NCBI GenBank assembly: GCA_020350905.1
Contig: CP070843.1
Span: 2,520,791-2,548,160, forward strand
Length of the DNA: 27,370 bases
Source: Deltaproteobacteria bacterium
GTDB lineage: Bacteria; Desulfobacterota; Syntrophobacteria; BM002
Reading direction: 5' to 3'
This document shows, piece after piece, positions 8,745 to 16,571 of this stretch. The notes under the pieces were generated by a model, which saw only the letters and a program-made list of their open reading frames with translations, was not told where the DNA came from and searched no databases. Every line of letters starts with the position of its first letter. Within the stretch, counting starts at the first letter, position 1. Both the position numbers and the translations under genes were made by a program.

Positions 8745-8761
8745 GAAATATCCAGGCTAGG
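8745..8761. repeat. solo copy of the MITE terminal sequence
   Basis: A 17-bp stretch matches the right terminus of the 25213-25491 element (25476-25492) at 16 of 17 positions. No second inverted copy is visible nearby, so it looks like a degraded or solo end in the 261-bp gap between the DUF169 and PilZ genes. Confidence 0.5.
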
Positions 8762-8901
8762 ACGAATTCTATCAAAAGGTGTGTTGGACCACAACCGGAA
8801 GCCCCGGGTTCGTATGGACTGTTTTTTCCTGTTTTCGGTGGGTTTTCAGAGCAGACTAATGTCAGCTTTTTAAGAACCAGGTGTGAACTGGATTGAAGTT
8901 C

Positions 8902-9285
8902 TTATTTCTTCTCTGCCATGCGCTTGATCTTTCTCCCATAGTGTGCAGCTATTATGTCGCGGAGATACTGGCGGTCGGCAGGAGAAATGCTGGTGAACCG
9001 GATGCCCACCCCACAGGGAGGCCTGTCTTCTTCAGAGCAGAGGGGATTTGACCAGGCCACCTCGGCAGAAATATTCAGAGAGTTACGATTCGGTGCCATG
9101 ACAAATATCCTGAGCTTCTCGTTCGGACGTAGGTGGGCCCGACAGAGAATAAATGCCCCACTGGCACCGATATTTTTTGTCTCCGCCACTGTGGCACCTT
9201 GAGAGGTCAAAAGGACAACAGGCCAACTAACTTCGACTCTGGAATGCAACTTTTTTTCTGATACCGCTGGGGTATTCAAAAACAT
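8902..9285 (-). CDS. PilZ domain protein
   Basis: A 127-aa single-domain protein. The fold signature is the stretch from HSRVEVSWPVVL through TKNIGASGAFI (the D/NxSxxG-like element) and ISAEVAW to GVGIRFTSIS, followed by an Asp/Arg-rich helix. PilZ domains usually bind cyclic di-GMP through RxxxR plus D/NxSxxG. Here the first motif is poor (SRVEV lacks the second Arg), so c-di-GMP binding is uncertain. The ATG at 9285 is only one base after GGAGG, so the TTG two codons later, at ~7-nt spacing, may be the actual start. No partner gene is adjacent. Confidence 0.82.
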   Translation of the reverse strand: MFLNTPAVSEKKLHSRVEVSWPVVLLTSQGATVAETKNIGASGAFILCRAHLRPNEKLRIFVMAPNRNSLNISAEVAWSNPLCSEEDRPPCGVGIRFTSISPADRQYLRDIIAAHYGRKIKRMAEKK

Positions 9286-9668
9286 ACCTCCAACTGTTCA
9301 GCTTTATAGACTACAACCGGCTCTCTAACAGATCCGAGTTGCTTTAATTCCGCATAAACAGCCACTGAATGAGGACAGAGGCTTGGTTCGAAGGCTGACC
9401 AGTGCAAATGCTATGCCTGTTATAAAGCTGTCGGCAGGCCCGGGCTCGCCGACAGCCTTCCAGCGAGACGAGGTGTCGGGTGAAATAGGATGCCTGGCAT
9501 AAGTGTGGATCAAAAGACTTTAAAGGAATTGCTCGTCTCGCCTGTCTCGCCCTTCTCGCTCGTCTCGCCATCCATTTTCACCGTGACTGCTGTGATCCTA
9601 TAGGCTAAAGTTGAGGAAATAAGTGGAAGAACTCTTTTATTTGAAGGATAGTGGGGAGAGAATCGCCA
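9286..9668. other. intergenic region with hairpin and tandem repeat
   Basis: A 383-bp gene-free gap. It contains a hairpin (CTGTCGGC at 9428-9435, GCCGACAG at 9448-9455) whose stem extends with near-matches; on the minus strand a short TTTATAA follows, so it could be a weak terminator. It also holds the 9-bp tandem repeat listed separately. No other signal is seen. Confidence 0.5.
9531..9569. repeat. 9-bp tandem repeat with TCTCGC core
   Basis: TCTCGC occurs at 9536, 9545, 9554 and 9563, exactly 9 bp apart, with variable three-base linkers. It lies ~100 bp before the 9669 gene and is not part of a credible reading frame. Confidence 0.7.
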
Positions 9669-10031
9669 ATGCTGCCGTATCTTGAAGTGTTACTTGAAAA
9701 ATCCTTCGAGGTCATTCCAGGTGAGTCCTACAACCAGTACCGATTAGATGTAGCGGAGCAAATAGGAGTGTTTCACTTGTTTTATGAAGTCCCTCTTATG
9801 GATGAAAAGCCGTGGCGGTTCCTCAGGGATCGGGTGTATCCTCTGTTCGCCCGTTACATCAAAGCCAAGCTCCACGATCCGGCCACAGCCCACGGAGTGG
9901 TGGTAGCCATCTTCCACACGGATAGATGTTATCTGTTGAAGGGAGAGGATTTTCTCAGAGCCTATCGTGAGATGGAGGGTCTCGATGCGGCAGCATTCCT
10001 GGAAAAGGTGCGGCAGTGGCTGGCCACCTGA
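9669..10031 (+). CDS. hypothetical protein, unrecognised
   Basis: A 120-aa soluble acidic/aromatic protein from the ATG at 9669, with a GGGAG ten bases upstream; an in-frame GTG at 9651 is an alternative. It has no signal peptide, membrane segment or cysteine pair. Sequence includes YNQYRLDVAEQIGVFHLFYE, FARYIKAKLHD and a C-terminal helix ending EKVRQWLAT, consistent with a small mixed fold. Coding is supported by the absence of any competing longer frame and by protein-like composition, but I recognise no family and the neighbours are unrelated. Confidence 0.55.
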   Translation: MLPYLEVLLEKSFEVIPGESYNQYRLDVAEQIGVFHLFYEVPLMDEKPWRFLRDRVYPLFARYIKAKLHDPATAHGVVVAIFHTDRCYLLKGEDFLRAYREMEGLDAAAFLEKVRQWLAT

Positions 10032-10103
10032 TTCCAGCATTCTATGGTTTTGAGCTGCCCGCCTGTATCGAGCGACTCGACCTGAGCTCGTCGACAGGTC
10101 TTG

Positions 10104-10120
10104 TCGCGAGGCTGCTCGCT
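10104..10120. repeat. copy of a short palindromic repeat core
   Basis: TCGCGAGGCTGCTCGCT closely resembles TCGCGAGCCTGCTCGCT inside the MITE-like element near 25276-25291. It sits between the convergent ends of the 9669 and 10125 genes. Confidence 0.4.
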
Positions 10121-10124
10121 AACT

Positions 10125-11105
10125 TTATAATCTCCAGCCCCAAAACTGAAGAAATCCGGCGAAATCAGACATGTCAGATGCCTTTCTGTTCCATGGTTTC
10201 AGGCTGGTGTAGAAAGGATTTTCGTACTTATCATTGTCGCCGTAGACTTTGTCCGTTCCCACAAAAAAATCCCAAGAAATCAAGCTTAACAAAATTGTTT
10301 CCCAGAATTTCATCGAACGCTTCACATGCCCTTTCTGGGGACCAAAGTCATAATAGAAGCTGGTAGTGTCACCGTCCAGGGGAATCCTCTCCAGATCACT
10401 CCCTGGCTCCAGTGGCGCCGGAATAGCAAAAAAGCTTCCTGAGTGTGATAAGTCCGCTGCGTCAACTATTTCCAAATCCATGATCCTGTGTACACCTGGT
10501 CTCAAATGTACAAGCAGCTTGGGGTGTTCTTTTCTTTCGTAGTCCAGAATAGAAGGCAATCGCTCCCCATAAACATCGAGAGGCATATCTTTCCAATCCT
10601 CGGGTAAATCATCCCGGGATAGGTAGGTTGTAGGTACGATTGCAGCATAGCAGCCGCACGTGCCAACAGTAGTGACCAGAACTGGTCGCTGTTGGGAATC
10701 CAAGGTTATGACAACTATGATACCCACGTTATTGCCGCTGGTAAGGTTAAAAGGGATTATGCTGAAGGGCACTTTGGGAAAGTGGATCCGATAGATCAGA
10801 TTAATGTATCTGCCGTTTTCTGCAGAGAATTCTTGTTCCATATAATAGATCACCGGTTTTGTGGCATCCACGTAGATGATCTCTTCGCCTTTTTCATCAA
10901 ACCTGGCCGAAGGCCGACCAATGCGATTGTATTCTCTTTGGTAATCGTAGGTTAAAAAGACAGGAGCATATCTATCTACAATCTCACCTTCTTCTCCGTC
11001 GGCTAGGTAGATTGTGTGCACCTTCTCCGGGGGTAATGCTTGATGGTGAGCACATCCGGATACAGTTATGGCTAGAGCAATCAGAAAAATTCTCACAACA
11101 GTCAT
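10125..11105 (-). CDS. predicted lipoprotein of unknown function
   Basis: A 326-aa protein from the ATG at 11105 (GGAG at 9-nt spacing). Upstream in-frame starts up to 11198 would place a charged 31-residue leader before the signal, so they are rejected. Residues 1-18 are a lipoprotein signal with lipobox VSGC (Cys18), predicting a lipid-anchored envelope protein. The mature part is beta-rich with EEIIYVDATKPVIYYMEQEF, a TCGCYAA cysteine pair and a C-terminal aromatic region (DFAGFLQFWGWRL). The family is not recognised. It is a single gene with no obvious functional partner. Confidence 0.75.
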   Translation of the reverse strand: MTVVRIFLIALAITVSGCAHHQALPPEKVHTIYLADGEEGEIVDRYAPVFLTYDYQREYNRIGRPSARFDEKGEEIIYVDATKPVIYYMEQEFSAENGRYINLIYRIHFPKVPFSIIPFNLTSGNNVGIIVVITLDSQQRPVLVTTVGTCGCYAAIVPTTYLSRDDLPEDWKDMPLDVYGERLPSILDYERKEHPKLLVHLRPGVHRIMDLEIVDAADLSHSGSFFAIPAPLEPGSDLERIPLDGDTTSFYYDFGPQKGHVKRSMKFWETILLSLISWDFFVGTDKVYGDNDKYENPFYTSLKPWNRKASDMSDFAGFLQFWGWRL

Positions 11106-11352
11106 CTTCCACTTCTCCCAAGAACAGCTCATTTGATTTGACTCTTTACTATAATCATCTTTTCCTCGAACGCACGAAATCCCAGGCCAGGTGAGCATTT
11201 TGCACTGGTCTTCCGGGCATAATTATTATAGGTTATCGCCTGTTTCTGCCGTCTCTTGGGAGTCGGTTTTGAGAAGCCGTTATTGCCACAACAACGGTAA
11301 AAACTGACGGTTTCCTAAAAAGTCAATGAGTTGAGTGTGACAGGAGCGAGGT

Positions 11353-12027
11353 TTGATCGGAACCATAGTGAATACCGGAGCCGTCTTGGCGGGTAGTGCA
11401 GTTGGGATTTCTGCCGGCAAACGCTTGCCTGAGAGGATCAGGACCATTCTCATGCAAGCTCTTGGTCTCTCGGTAGTACTTATCGGGCTGAAAATGGCAC
11501 TTTCCGGTGAAAAAATGATAGCCCCCATTGGCTATCTTTTGCTCGGTGGGATCACTGGAGAAGTCCTTCGCATAGAGGAACGCATCGAAAGGGTAGGGGA
11601 ATGGTTAAAAACACGATCAGGTTCAAACTCTTCCTCTTTTGTACAGGGTTTTGTCTCCGCCTCACTACTCTACCTTGTTGGGGCCATGATGATTGTTGGT
11701 TCCATACAAGATGGCACTGCAGGAGACCCTAGTACCCTCTACGTCAAGTCTCTACTGGACGGGGTTGCCTCAGTAGCTCTGGCATCTACCTTCGGCCTGG
11801 GAGTTGCCTTCTCTGCGCTTTCCGTCTTCGTGGTTCAAGGCTCCATAACACTCTTGGCCTCAAAACTATTATTTCTTCAGAGCCCCGAAGTTCTGAACGC
11901 CATAACCGCAACAGGTGGACTGCTCATTTTGGGAATAGGTATCAACCTTTTGGAGCTCAAGACCATCCGAACCGGAAATCTCTTGCCGGCCCTGGCATAC
12001 GCTATCGTGGGAGCTCTTGTTTTTTGA
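11353..12027 (+). CDS. DUF554 family membrane protein
   Basis: A 224-aa polytopic membrane protein. The start is TTG at 11353, preceded by AGGAG at 6-nt spacing. The opening MIGTIVNTGAVLAGSAVG, the central GFVSASLLYLVGAMMIVGS and the segment GDPSTLYVKSLLDGVASVAL are characteristic of DUF554 (PF04474, YdfK-like), with about six to seven hydrophobic helices. The length is normal for the family. Function is not established; a small-molecule transport role is often assumed but is unproven. It is followed by ~200 bp without a gene and then the nitroreductase. Confidence 0.9.
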   Translation: MIGTIVNTGAVLAGSAVGISAGKRLPERIRTILMQALGLSVVLIGLKMALSGEKMIAPIGYLLLGGITGEVLRIEERIERVGEWLKTRSGSNSSSFVQGFVSASLLYLVGAMMIVGSIQDGTAGDPSTLYVKSLLDGVASVALASTFGLGVAFSALSVFVVQGSITLLASKLLFLQSPEVLNAITATGGLLILGIGINLLELKTIRTGNLLPALAYAIVGALVF

Positions 12028-12226
12028 GAAGATAGCGTTGCAGGACTTGGTATGAGGCGACACGAAGACGTTGAGAGACAGAAACGCGGAGCAAAGCGCC
12101 TTTCATCATACTCATTTTGGCGTGGCCTCTTGAGACATCGTTCATGTTCAGTCTATAAAGCTTGCAATGGCCATCAATGCGTCACCCCATCGCCGCTTCT
12201 CCGCTTCTTTAGGAAAGGAGGTTTCA

Positions 12227-12796
12227 ATGTTAAGGGATTTAATAGAAAAGACCAGGAGTTATCGACGATTTCACCAGGACCACACCATCGAACTCGAGAC
12301 TTTAAGGGAGCTGGTGGACCTGGCGAGACTATCGGCAGCAGCAGGCAATCTCCAACCACTCAAATACATGCTCTCCAATGAACCCGAAAGAAATGACACA
12401 ATATTTCAAAATCTTGCCTGGGCCGGTTACCTTAAGGACTGGTCCGGTCCGGGTGAGGGTGAGCAACCTTCAGCGTACATCATTGTTCTGGGAGACGCGC
12501 GAATATGCAAATCGTTCGGCTGCGACCACGGTATTGCCTGTCAGAACATTATGCTGGGTGCGGTTGAAAAAGGCTTGGGTGGTTGCATGATAGGTTCTGT
12601 GAACCGAGAAAGACTCAGAAAAAACCTCAACATCCCTGATCATTTCGAGATACTTCTGGTTGTGGCGCTGGGCAAGCCCAAAGAGACTGTTGTTCTCGAA
12701 ACTGTGGGACCGGACGGGGACATCAAATACTGGCGGGACAGTGAAGGGATGCACCACGTACCAAAGAGAAGCCTGGAAGACATTATTGTGGGTTAA
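12227..12796 (+). CDS. nitroreductase family FMN oxidoreductase
   Basis: A 189-aa protein. The ATG at 12227 is chosen because AAAGGAGG lies about 5 nt upstream; an in-frame ATG at 12167 has no such site. The N-terminal KTRSYRRF is the usual FMN phosphate-binding start of nitroreductases, LSAAAGNLQPLKY is the second FMN contact, and GIACQNIMLGAVEKGLGGCMIG is the conserved dimer-interface helix. The protein ends with KYWRDSEG. Such enzymes use NAD(P)H to reduce nitro compounds, quinones or other electrophiles; the substrate here cannot be told. Confidence 0.9.
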   Translation: MLRDLIEKTRSYRRFHQDHTIELETLRELVDLARLSAAAGNLQPLKYMLSNEPERNDTIFQNLAWAGYLKDWSGPGEGEQPSAYIIVLGDARICKSFGCDHGIACQNIMLGAVEKGLGGCMIGSVNRERLRKNLNIPDHFEILLVVALGKPKETVVLETVGPDGDIKYWRDSEGMHHVPKRSLEDIIVG

Positions 12797-12901
12797 GGCA
12801 TGTGGCCAAAGAAACAATGCAGGGCATTGAAAATGCTCCAGCTCGCCCTGTTGAATAGGCTTCCCTTCTGGAAATTCAACAAGGCGAGCGCATTCCCCGC
12901 A

Positions 12902-12918
12902 GTCCGCCTGAGGCGGAC
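12902..12918. repeat. perfect 7-3-7 palindrome
   Basis: GTCCGCC and GGCGGAC flank a TGA loop, itself flanked by C-rich and G-rich runs (CCCCGC and GGGG). It lies between the nitroreductase and TauE-like genes. The geometry equals that of the palindrome at 13544-13560. Confidence 0.6.
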
Positions 12919-13022
12919 GGGGTTAGCGAGCGAACTACAAAATGGATTAATTCCTTACATTTCTCTTTTACTGCCGGCCACGCACTGCAAGCTGCCAACT
13001 GTCTGCTTCAATGGGGGGAACA

Positions 13023-13379
13023 ATGGGAGCTATCTTGTTAATGCCTGTTCTGGGTGTTCTGGTTGGAATTGGCGCTGCTTTTACCGGGCTGGGAGGTGGG
13101 TTCCTCATGGTACCCATCCTGCTGTTTACCGGCTATTCAGCGCACAAAGCAGTGGGAACTTCTTTTCTCGCCATTTTGGTCATTTCCATTTCTGCGCTGG
13201 TGGCTCACAATAAACTGGCCAACGTCGACTACAAGGTTGGTATATTACTGGGCCTAGGCGGCATTGTTGGAGCGCAAATCGGTGCGCGGCTGCTGCAGCA
13301 TGTCTCAACAGCTCACTTCAAGAAGATTTTCGCCTGCATCCTAGTTGGCCTGGCAATATACCTGTTTTACGGAAAATAA
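13023..13379 (+). CDS. half-length TauE/SafE-type membrane protein
   Basis: A 118-aa membrane protein; the ATG at 13023 follows GGGGGG by 4 nt, whereas the ATG at 13011 has no ribosome site. It has the TauE/SafE repeat signature GxGAAFTGLGGGFLMVPIL, then KAVGTSFLAILVISISAL and LGLGGIVGAQIGARL, with about four helices ending YLFYGK. TauE/SafE proteins export sulfite, sulfoacetate or related anions and usually carry two such repeats (~250 aa). Only one repeat is present, and no second half is found in the flanking sequence. It may function as a homodimer, as half-length members of the family are thought to do. Confidence 0.82.
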   Translation: MGAILLMPVLGVLVGIGAAFTGLGGGFLMVPILLFTGYSAHKAVGTSFLAILVISISALVAHNKLANVDYKVGILLGLGGIVGAQIGARLLQHVSTAHFKKIFACILVGLAIYLFYGK

Positions 13380-13414
13380 GCCTACATTTCATCCATACAG
13401 GTCTTAGTTGAACA

Positions 13415-13582
13415 ATGAGAGCGAAACAGAACGCTGCCACTAGCCATTCCACCGATGAACTGTTACAATTCGCCCGTTATTTGAAGCGATATCCTCTGAG
13501 CATCCAGGAAGGTCTCGCTCAAACTCATCAATCAGTGAAGCTCCCCGACCAAAGGTCGGGAAATTCTGCGAAGATGGCGTAA
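13415..13582 (+). CDS. possible 55-aa protein or remnant
   Basis: An open frame from the ATG at 13415 to the TAA at 13582 encodes a soluble peptide with a plausible amphipathic segment (DELLQFARYLKRYPLSIQE). There is no good Shine-Dalgarno site, and its last third contains the palindromic repeat at 13544-13560, which suggests a chance frame or a broken gene. No family is recognised. Confidence 0.2.
   Translation: MRAKQNAATSHSTDELLQFARYLKRYPLSIQEGLAQTHQSVKLPDQRSGNSAKMA
13544..13560. repeat. perfect 7-3-7 palindrome
   Basis: CCCGACC and GGTCGGG flank an AAA loop, upstream of the PHP gene. It shares stem and loop lengths with the 12902-12918 palindrome, though not its sequence. It could be a terminator-like or REP-like element; no U-tract follows. 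Confidence 0.55.
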
Positions 13583-13616
13583 AACATAGGAGCCGTAACT
13601 TAATTTTATCCATTCT

Positions 13617-14249
13617 ATGCTATACGATTTCCACATTCATACCCGCGAGTATTCTGACTGCTCCATAAGTTCAGCCGAGGAAATGTGCCAAAGGGCTGTT
13701 GAGAAAGGGCTGGCGGGAATAGCTCTGACCGAACATGACGTCTGGTGGCCTTTGGCTGGCATACGGAAACTCCAAGTCAGGTTTCCAGAACTCACCATAA
13801 TTCGAGGAATTGAATACTCCTGCCCCGAAGGGCATTTTCTGGTGTTTCTCCCCAACCATGAAAACGGCGATATTCCTGGGTGGTGCTCCGTACTCGATCT
13901 TATTCCCTTGGTCCACAATTATGGGGGAATTGTCATCTGGGCCCATCCTTTCCGCTTTAGCCCAAAGTGGCCAAGTTGGCTAAAACATGCCCAACCGGAC
14001 GGCATGGAAGTAACCAGCAGTAACATGCACCGCCAAGCCGAGGCCATGGCAAAAGAAGTTGCCGCTGATAGATGCATCTTAACGTTCCGCAACAGCGATG
14101 CCCACGATGCCTTCATTATAGGTAGGTACGGAAACGAATTTGACACCAACCTGATCTGTGTGGAAGACTTCATCGACTATGTTCGCAAGCAGGCGTCGGC
14201 ACCGGTCAGTAAGGTTGTGTGCTCCACTCCTCGTTTTTCGGCCTTTTAG
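13617..14249 (+). CDS. PHP domain metal-dependent phosphoesterase
   Basis: A 210-aa protein with the complete PHP pattern: YDFHIHTREYSDC at the start (His6, His8), a downstream ALTEHD, an IRGIEYS Glu, IWAHPFR and a C-terminal NSDAH. These are the metal ligands of the polymerase-and-histidinol-phosphatase fold, which hydrolyses phosphomonoesters or nucleotides. The ATG at 13617 is supported by the conserved N-terminus although the nearest AGGAG is ~25 nt upstream, so initiation may be weak. No signal peptide. It is a single gene; the substrate is unknown. Confidence 0.9.
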   Translation: MLYDFHIHTREYSDCSISSAEEMCQRAVEKGLAGIALTEHDVWWPLAGIRKLQVRFPELTIIRGIEYSCPEGHFLVFLPNHENGDIPGWCSVLDLIPLVHNYGGIVIWAHPFRFSPKWPSWLKHAQPDGMEVTSSNMHRQAEAMAKEVAADRCILTFRNSDAHDAFIIGRYGNEFDTNLICVEDFIDYVRKQASAPVSKVVCSTPRFSAF

Positions 14250-14306
14250 TGCACCACGGAGGCATACTACGCAACAGACCCGAAACTTTTAATAATCCTC
14301 GGGGTG

Positions 14307-14362
14307 GGATATGAGATGTGAGCTGAAAGAACAGTTGGTGGGGGATCCCACATCTCACATCC
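14307..14362. repeat. inverted repeat between the PHP and DUF6599-like genes
   Basis: Two 16-bp arms built on ATGAGATGTG/CACATCTCAC (two mismatches) enclose a ~23-nt loop. It lies ~50 bp upstream of the 14412 gene, so it may end PHP transcription or affect the downstream operon. Confidence 0.5.
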
Positions 14363-14411
14363 ATCCTTATGTATTGCTGAACTGACGTTAAACTACCGAG
14401 GTATTAATCGG

Positions 14412-15413
14412 ATGGCTCGAACGGTTAGCAAGACCGAAATCTACGTTGGCTGCACCATCCTAATTGTTCTGTTAGTGATCTCTGGCGGAATTCTCCTTAA
14501 GCAGTCCCAATACAACCCATCTATCTTCAAGCCAACCACATTTCAGCCAGAAAGTCCTGCTCCAACATCTCCCCGAGCCAGCTCTCCACCAGATCTAATT
14601 CAGTATGCACCGAAGTCGCTGACCGCACTTACTCCTCCCGAGACCTTTGGAGTGGAAAATCTTTCCGACAAGATCAATGGCAAGGCTGAACTCTATCTCT
14701 CAGCTGGATTTGTTCGTCTTGTTAGTCAGCGTTTTGCCATTGAAGATGAGCCCACTGCTTGGATGGAAGCATTCATTTACGACATGGGTTCCACGCGGGG
14801 TTCTTACGCTGTTTACAGTTTGCAAAAAAGGTCTGAGGCCACAGAGCTAGACACAGGCGATTTCGCCTACAGAACAGAAAATGCACTTTATTTCGTTCAC
14901 GGCTCTTACTACGTGGAGATAGTTGCGTCGATTGCCCAGGAGAGGATGGTTGAATTGATCCTCTCTTTCGGGGATAATTTTATCCGCAAAACCACAGCAG
15001 GCAGCGAGGCAATCAATGAATTTATTTTATTTCCAACCAAGCACCTCAATAAAAAAAGCATTTCCCTTTTACCCTCTGACGCTTTCGGCTTTCAGCAGTT
15101 CGATTCAATTTTCACTGCCCAGTACGAAGTGGGAGATACAGAGCTAACCGCATTCCTATCTCAGCGTAAAAGTCCAGCCGAAGCCGTCAGGCTGGTGGAA
15201 TCCTACACCTCGTTCTTACGAGAATTTGGTGGCACCGAGCTGAAATCGACCTTGAACATCCCCGGAGCAAAACTGGTGGAAATAATGGACACCTTTGAAT
15301 TGATCTTCAGCCGTGGCAGTGTCCTTGCCGGCGTCCACGGCGCGGAAAACAGAAAAGCGGCGGAAGCGCTTGCCCTGATGTTAAACCATAGTCTGGCGGA
15401 GAAAGGCCAGTGA
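14412..15413 (+). CDS. membrane-anchored DUF6599-like protein
   Basis: A 333-aa protein. Residues ~9-30 form one transmembrane anchor, followed by a Pro/Ser/Thr-rich linker (~36-62) and a soluble domain predicted to lie outside the cytoplasm. The domain contains TFGVENLSDKINGKAELYLS, AFIYDMGSTRGSYAVYS and a repeated alpha/beta pattern. From memory this resembles DUF6599 proteins near Fe-S and DUF362 genes; the assignment is tentative. The start has GAGG 10 nt upstream. The stop codon overlaps the next gene's GTG start by four nucleotides, so the two are translationally coupled. It may be an accessory or scaffold for the redox proteins that follow. Confidence 0.78.
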   Translation: MARTVSKTEIYVGCTILIVLLVISGGILLKQSQYNPSIFKPTTFQPESPAPTSPRASSPPDLIQYAPKSLTALTPPETFGVENLSDKINGKAELYLSAGFVRLVSQRFAIEDEPTAWMEAFIYDMGSTRGSYAVYSLQKRSEATELDTGDFAYRTENALYFVHGSYYVEIVASIAQERMVELILSFGDNFIRKTTAGSEAINEFILFPTKHLNKKSISLLPSDAFGFQQFDSIFTAQYEVGDTELTAFLSQRKSPAEAVRLVESYTSFLREFGGTELKSTLNIPGAKLVEIMDTFELIFSRGSVLAGVHGAENRKAAEALALMLNHSLAEKGQ

Positions 15414-16405
15414 ATCAAAGAGCACAGCAGCACACAACAAATCGAAGGGATTTTCTTTTACGATTGCTCAAGGGAGGTATTTTCATTGGTGCTGCGTGCT
15501 CCTTGAGCTATTGGTTATATGATGCCGCCGGTCCTGGAGTAGTCCGAGAGGTAAAGGACCTGGTGACCCTTCCAGATTTCTCCCTCCCCAGCCTCAAAGG
15601 CAAGATGAGCATTGTTACAGGGGGCGATCGCACTGAAGCGATCAGAAGGGCCCTCGACACCATGGGTGGAATCGAAACTTTTATAAAAAAGGGCGACAGG
15701 GTGCTGCTGAAAGTAAATGCTGCTTTCGCAACTCCTCCGATCCTATCGGCGACAACGAATCCCCAACTGGTAGCTGAGGTAGCTCACCTGTGCTACAAAG
15801 CCGGAGCTTCTTCGGTGGTGGTTACAGACAATCCTATAAATGATCCGGCCAGTTGCTTTGCCCTAACCGGGATTGAGGAGGCAGCTACGTCAGCGGGAGC
15901 CAAAGTCCTTGTCCCGAAAGAAAGTTTTTTCCAACCCACAACGGTTTCCGCTGGTGTCTTGATACAGAACTGGCCTATCCTCTGGGAGCCATTCCAAAAG
16001 ATAAACAAAGTGATAGGCATGGCTCCAGTGAAAGATCACCACCGCAGTGGCGCTTCCATGATCATGAAGAACTGGTATGGACTTTTAGGCGGCCGCCGCA
16101 ACATTTTCCATCAAGATATCAATACTATCATTACAGAATTGGCCATGATGGTAAAACCAACGCTGGTCATCCTGGACGGCACCACAGCCATGATGACCAA
16201 CGGTCCTACTGGAGGATCACTGTCGGACCTGAAACAGACAAATACAATGATCGTAAGTACTGATCAGGTAGCGGCTGACGCCTTCGGGGCTACCCTGCTG
16301 GGAAAGACCGTGGCAGACCTTCTTTACATCCCCAGAGCAGAGTCAGCGGGGCTGGGAACAGCAGATTACGAAGCACTTAGTCCAGTGCGTGTGAACGTGT
16401 CATAG
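15410..16405 (+). CDS. Tat-exported DUF362 domain protein
   Basis: A 331-aa protein. The GTG start overlaps the previous stop (GTGA) and has GGAG 8 nt upstream. A twin-arginine signal (NRRDFLLRLLKGG, Arg12-Arg13) is followed by a hydrophobic segment. The rest matches DUF362 (PF04015): KGDRVLLKVNAAF, HLCYKAGASSVVVTDNP, an internal APVKDHHRSGASMIMKNWYG and LVILDGTTAM. Unlike many DUF362 proteins it has no ferredoxin CxxCxxCxxxC at the C-terminus, so it would rely on the neighbouring polyferredoxin for Fe-S electron transfer. Its biochemical role is not established. A Tat signal implies export folded, perhaps with a cofactor. Confidence 0.88.
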   Translation: MNQRAQQHTTNRRDFLLRLLKGGIFIGAACSLSYWLYDAAGPGVVREVKDLVTLPDFSLPSLKGKMSIVTGGDRTEAIRRALDTMGGIETFIKKGDRVLLKVNAAFATPPILSATTNPQLVAEVAHLCYKAGASSVVVTDNPINDPASCFALTGIEEAATSAGAKVLVPKESFFQPTTVSAGVLIQNWPILWEPFQKINKVIGMAPVKDHHRSGASMIMKNWYGLLGGRRNIFHQDINTIITELAMMVKPTLVILDGTTAMMTNGPTGGSLSDLKQTNTMIVSTDQVAADAFGATLLGKTVADLLYIPRAESAGLGTADYEALSPVRVNVS

Positions 16406-16457
16406 AGTCTTAGCGGTAGGAGGTAAGAAGCTGGGGTAGTGGGCATTGTAAAACCTC

Positions 16458-16476
16458 AAATTCCAATTTGGAATTT
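16458..16476. repeat. AT-rich perfect palindrome
   Basis: AAATTCCA and TGGAATTT flank ATT, and a further TTTGGAATT copy follows at 16481-16489. It lies between the DUF362 and polyferredoxin genes. It argues against the upstream TTG start at 16482, which falls inside this repeat. Confidence 0.6.
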
Positions 16477-16571
16477 GTTATTTGGAATTATTGTGGACTC
16501 TACCACTACAAAACTCCGAAGACAGTAATCTTTATGGTGCTCATTGCGCACCGCGGTTAGCTAGTCATCTT

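Noticed and set aside
8675..8896. 73-codon plus-strand frame between the DUF169 and PilZ genes
   Set aside because: No ribosome site, unprotein-like composition, and it runs through the solo MITE end.
16482..16571. Longer N-terminus of the polyferredoxin from a TTG at 16482
   Set aside because: The TTG lies in an AT-rich palindromic repeat and the extra 30 residues are polar and unlike NapH N-termini.
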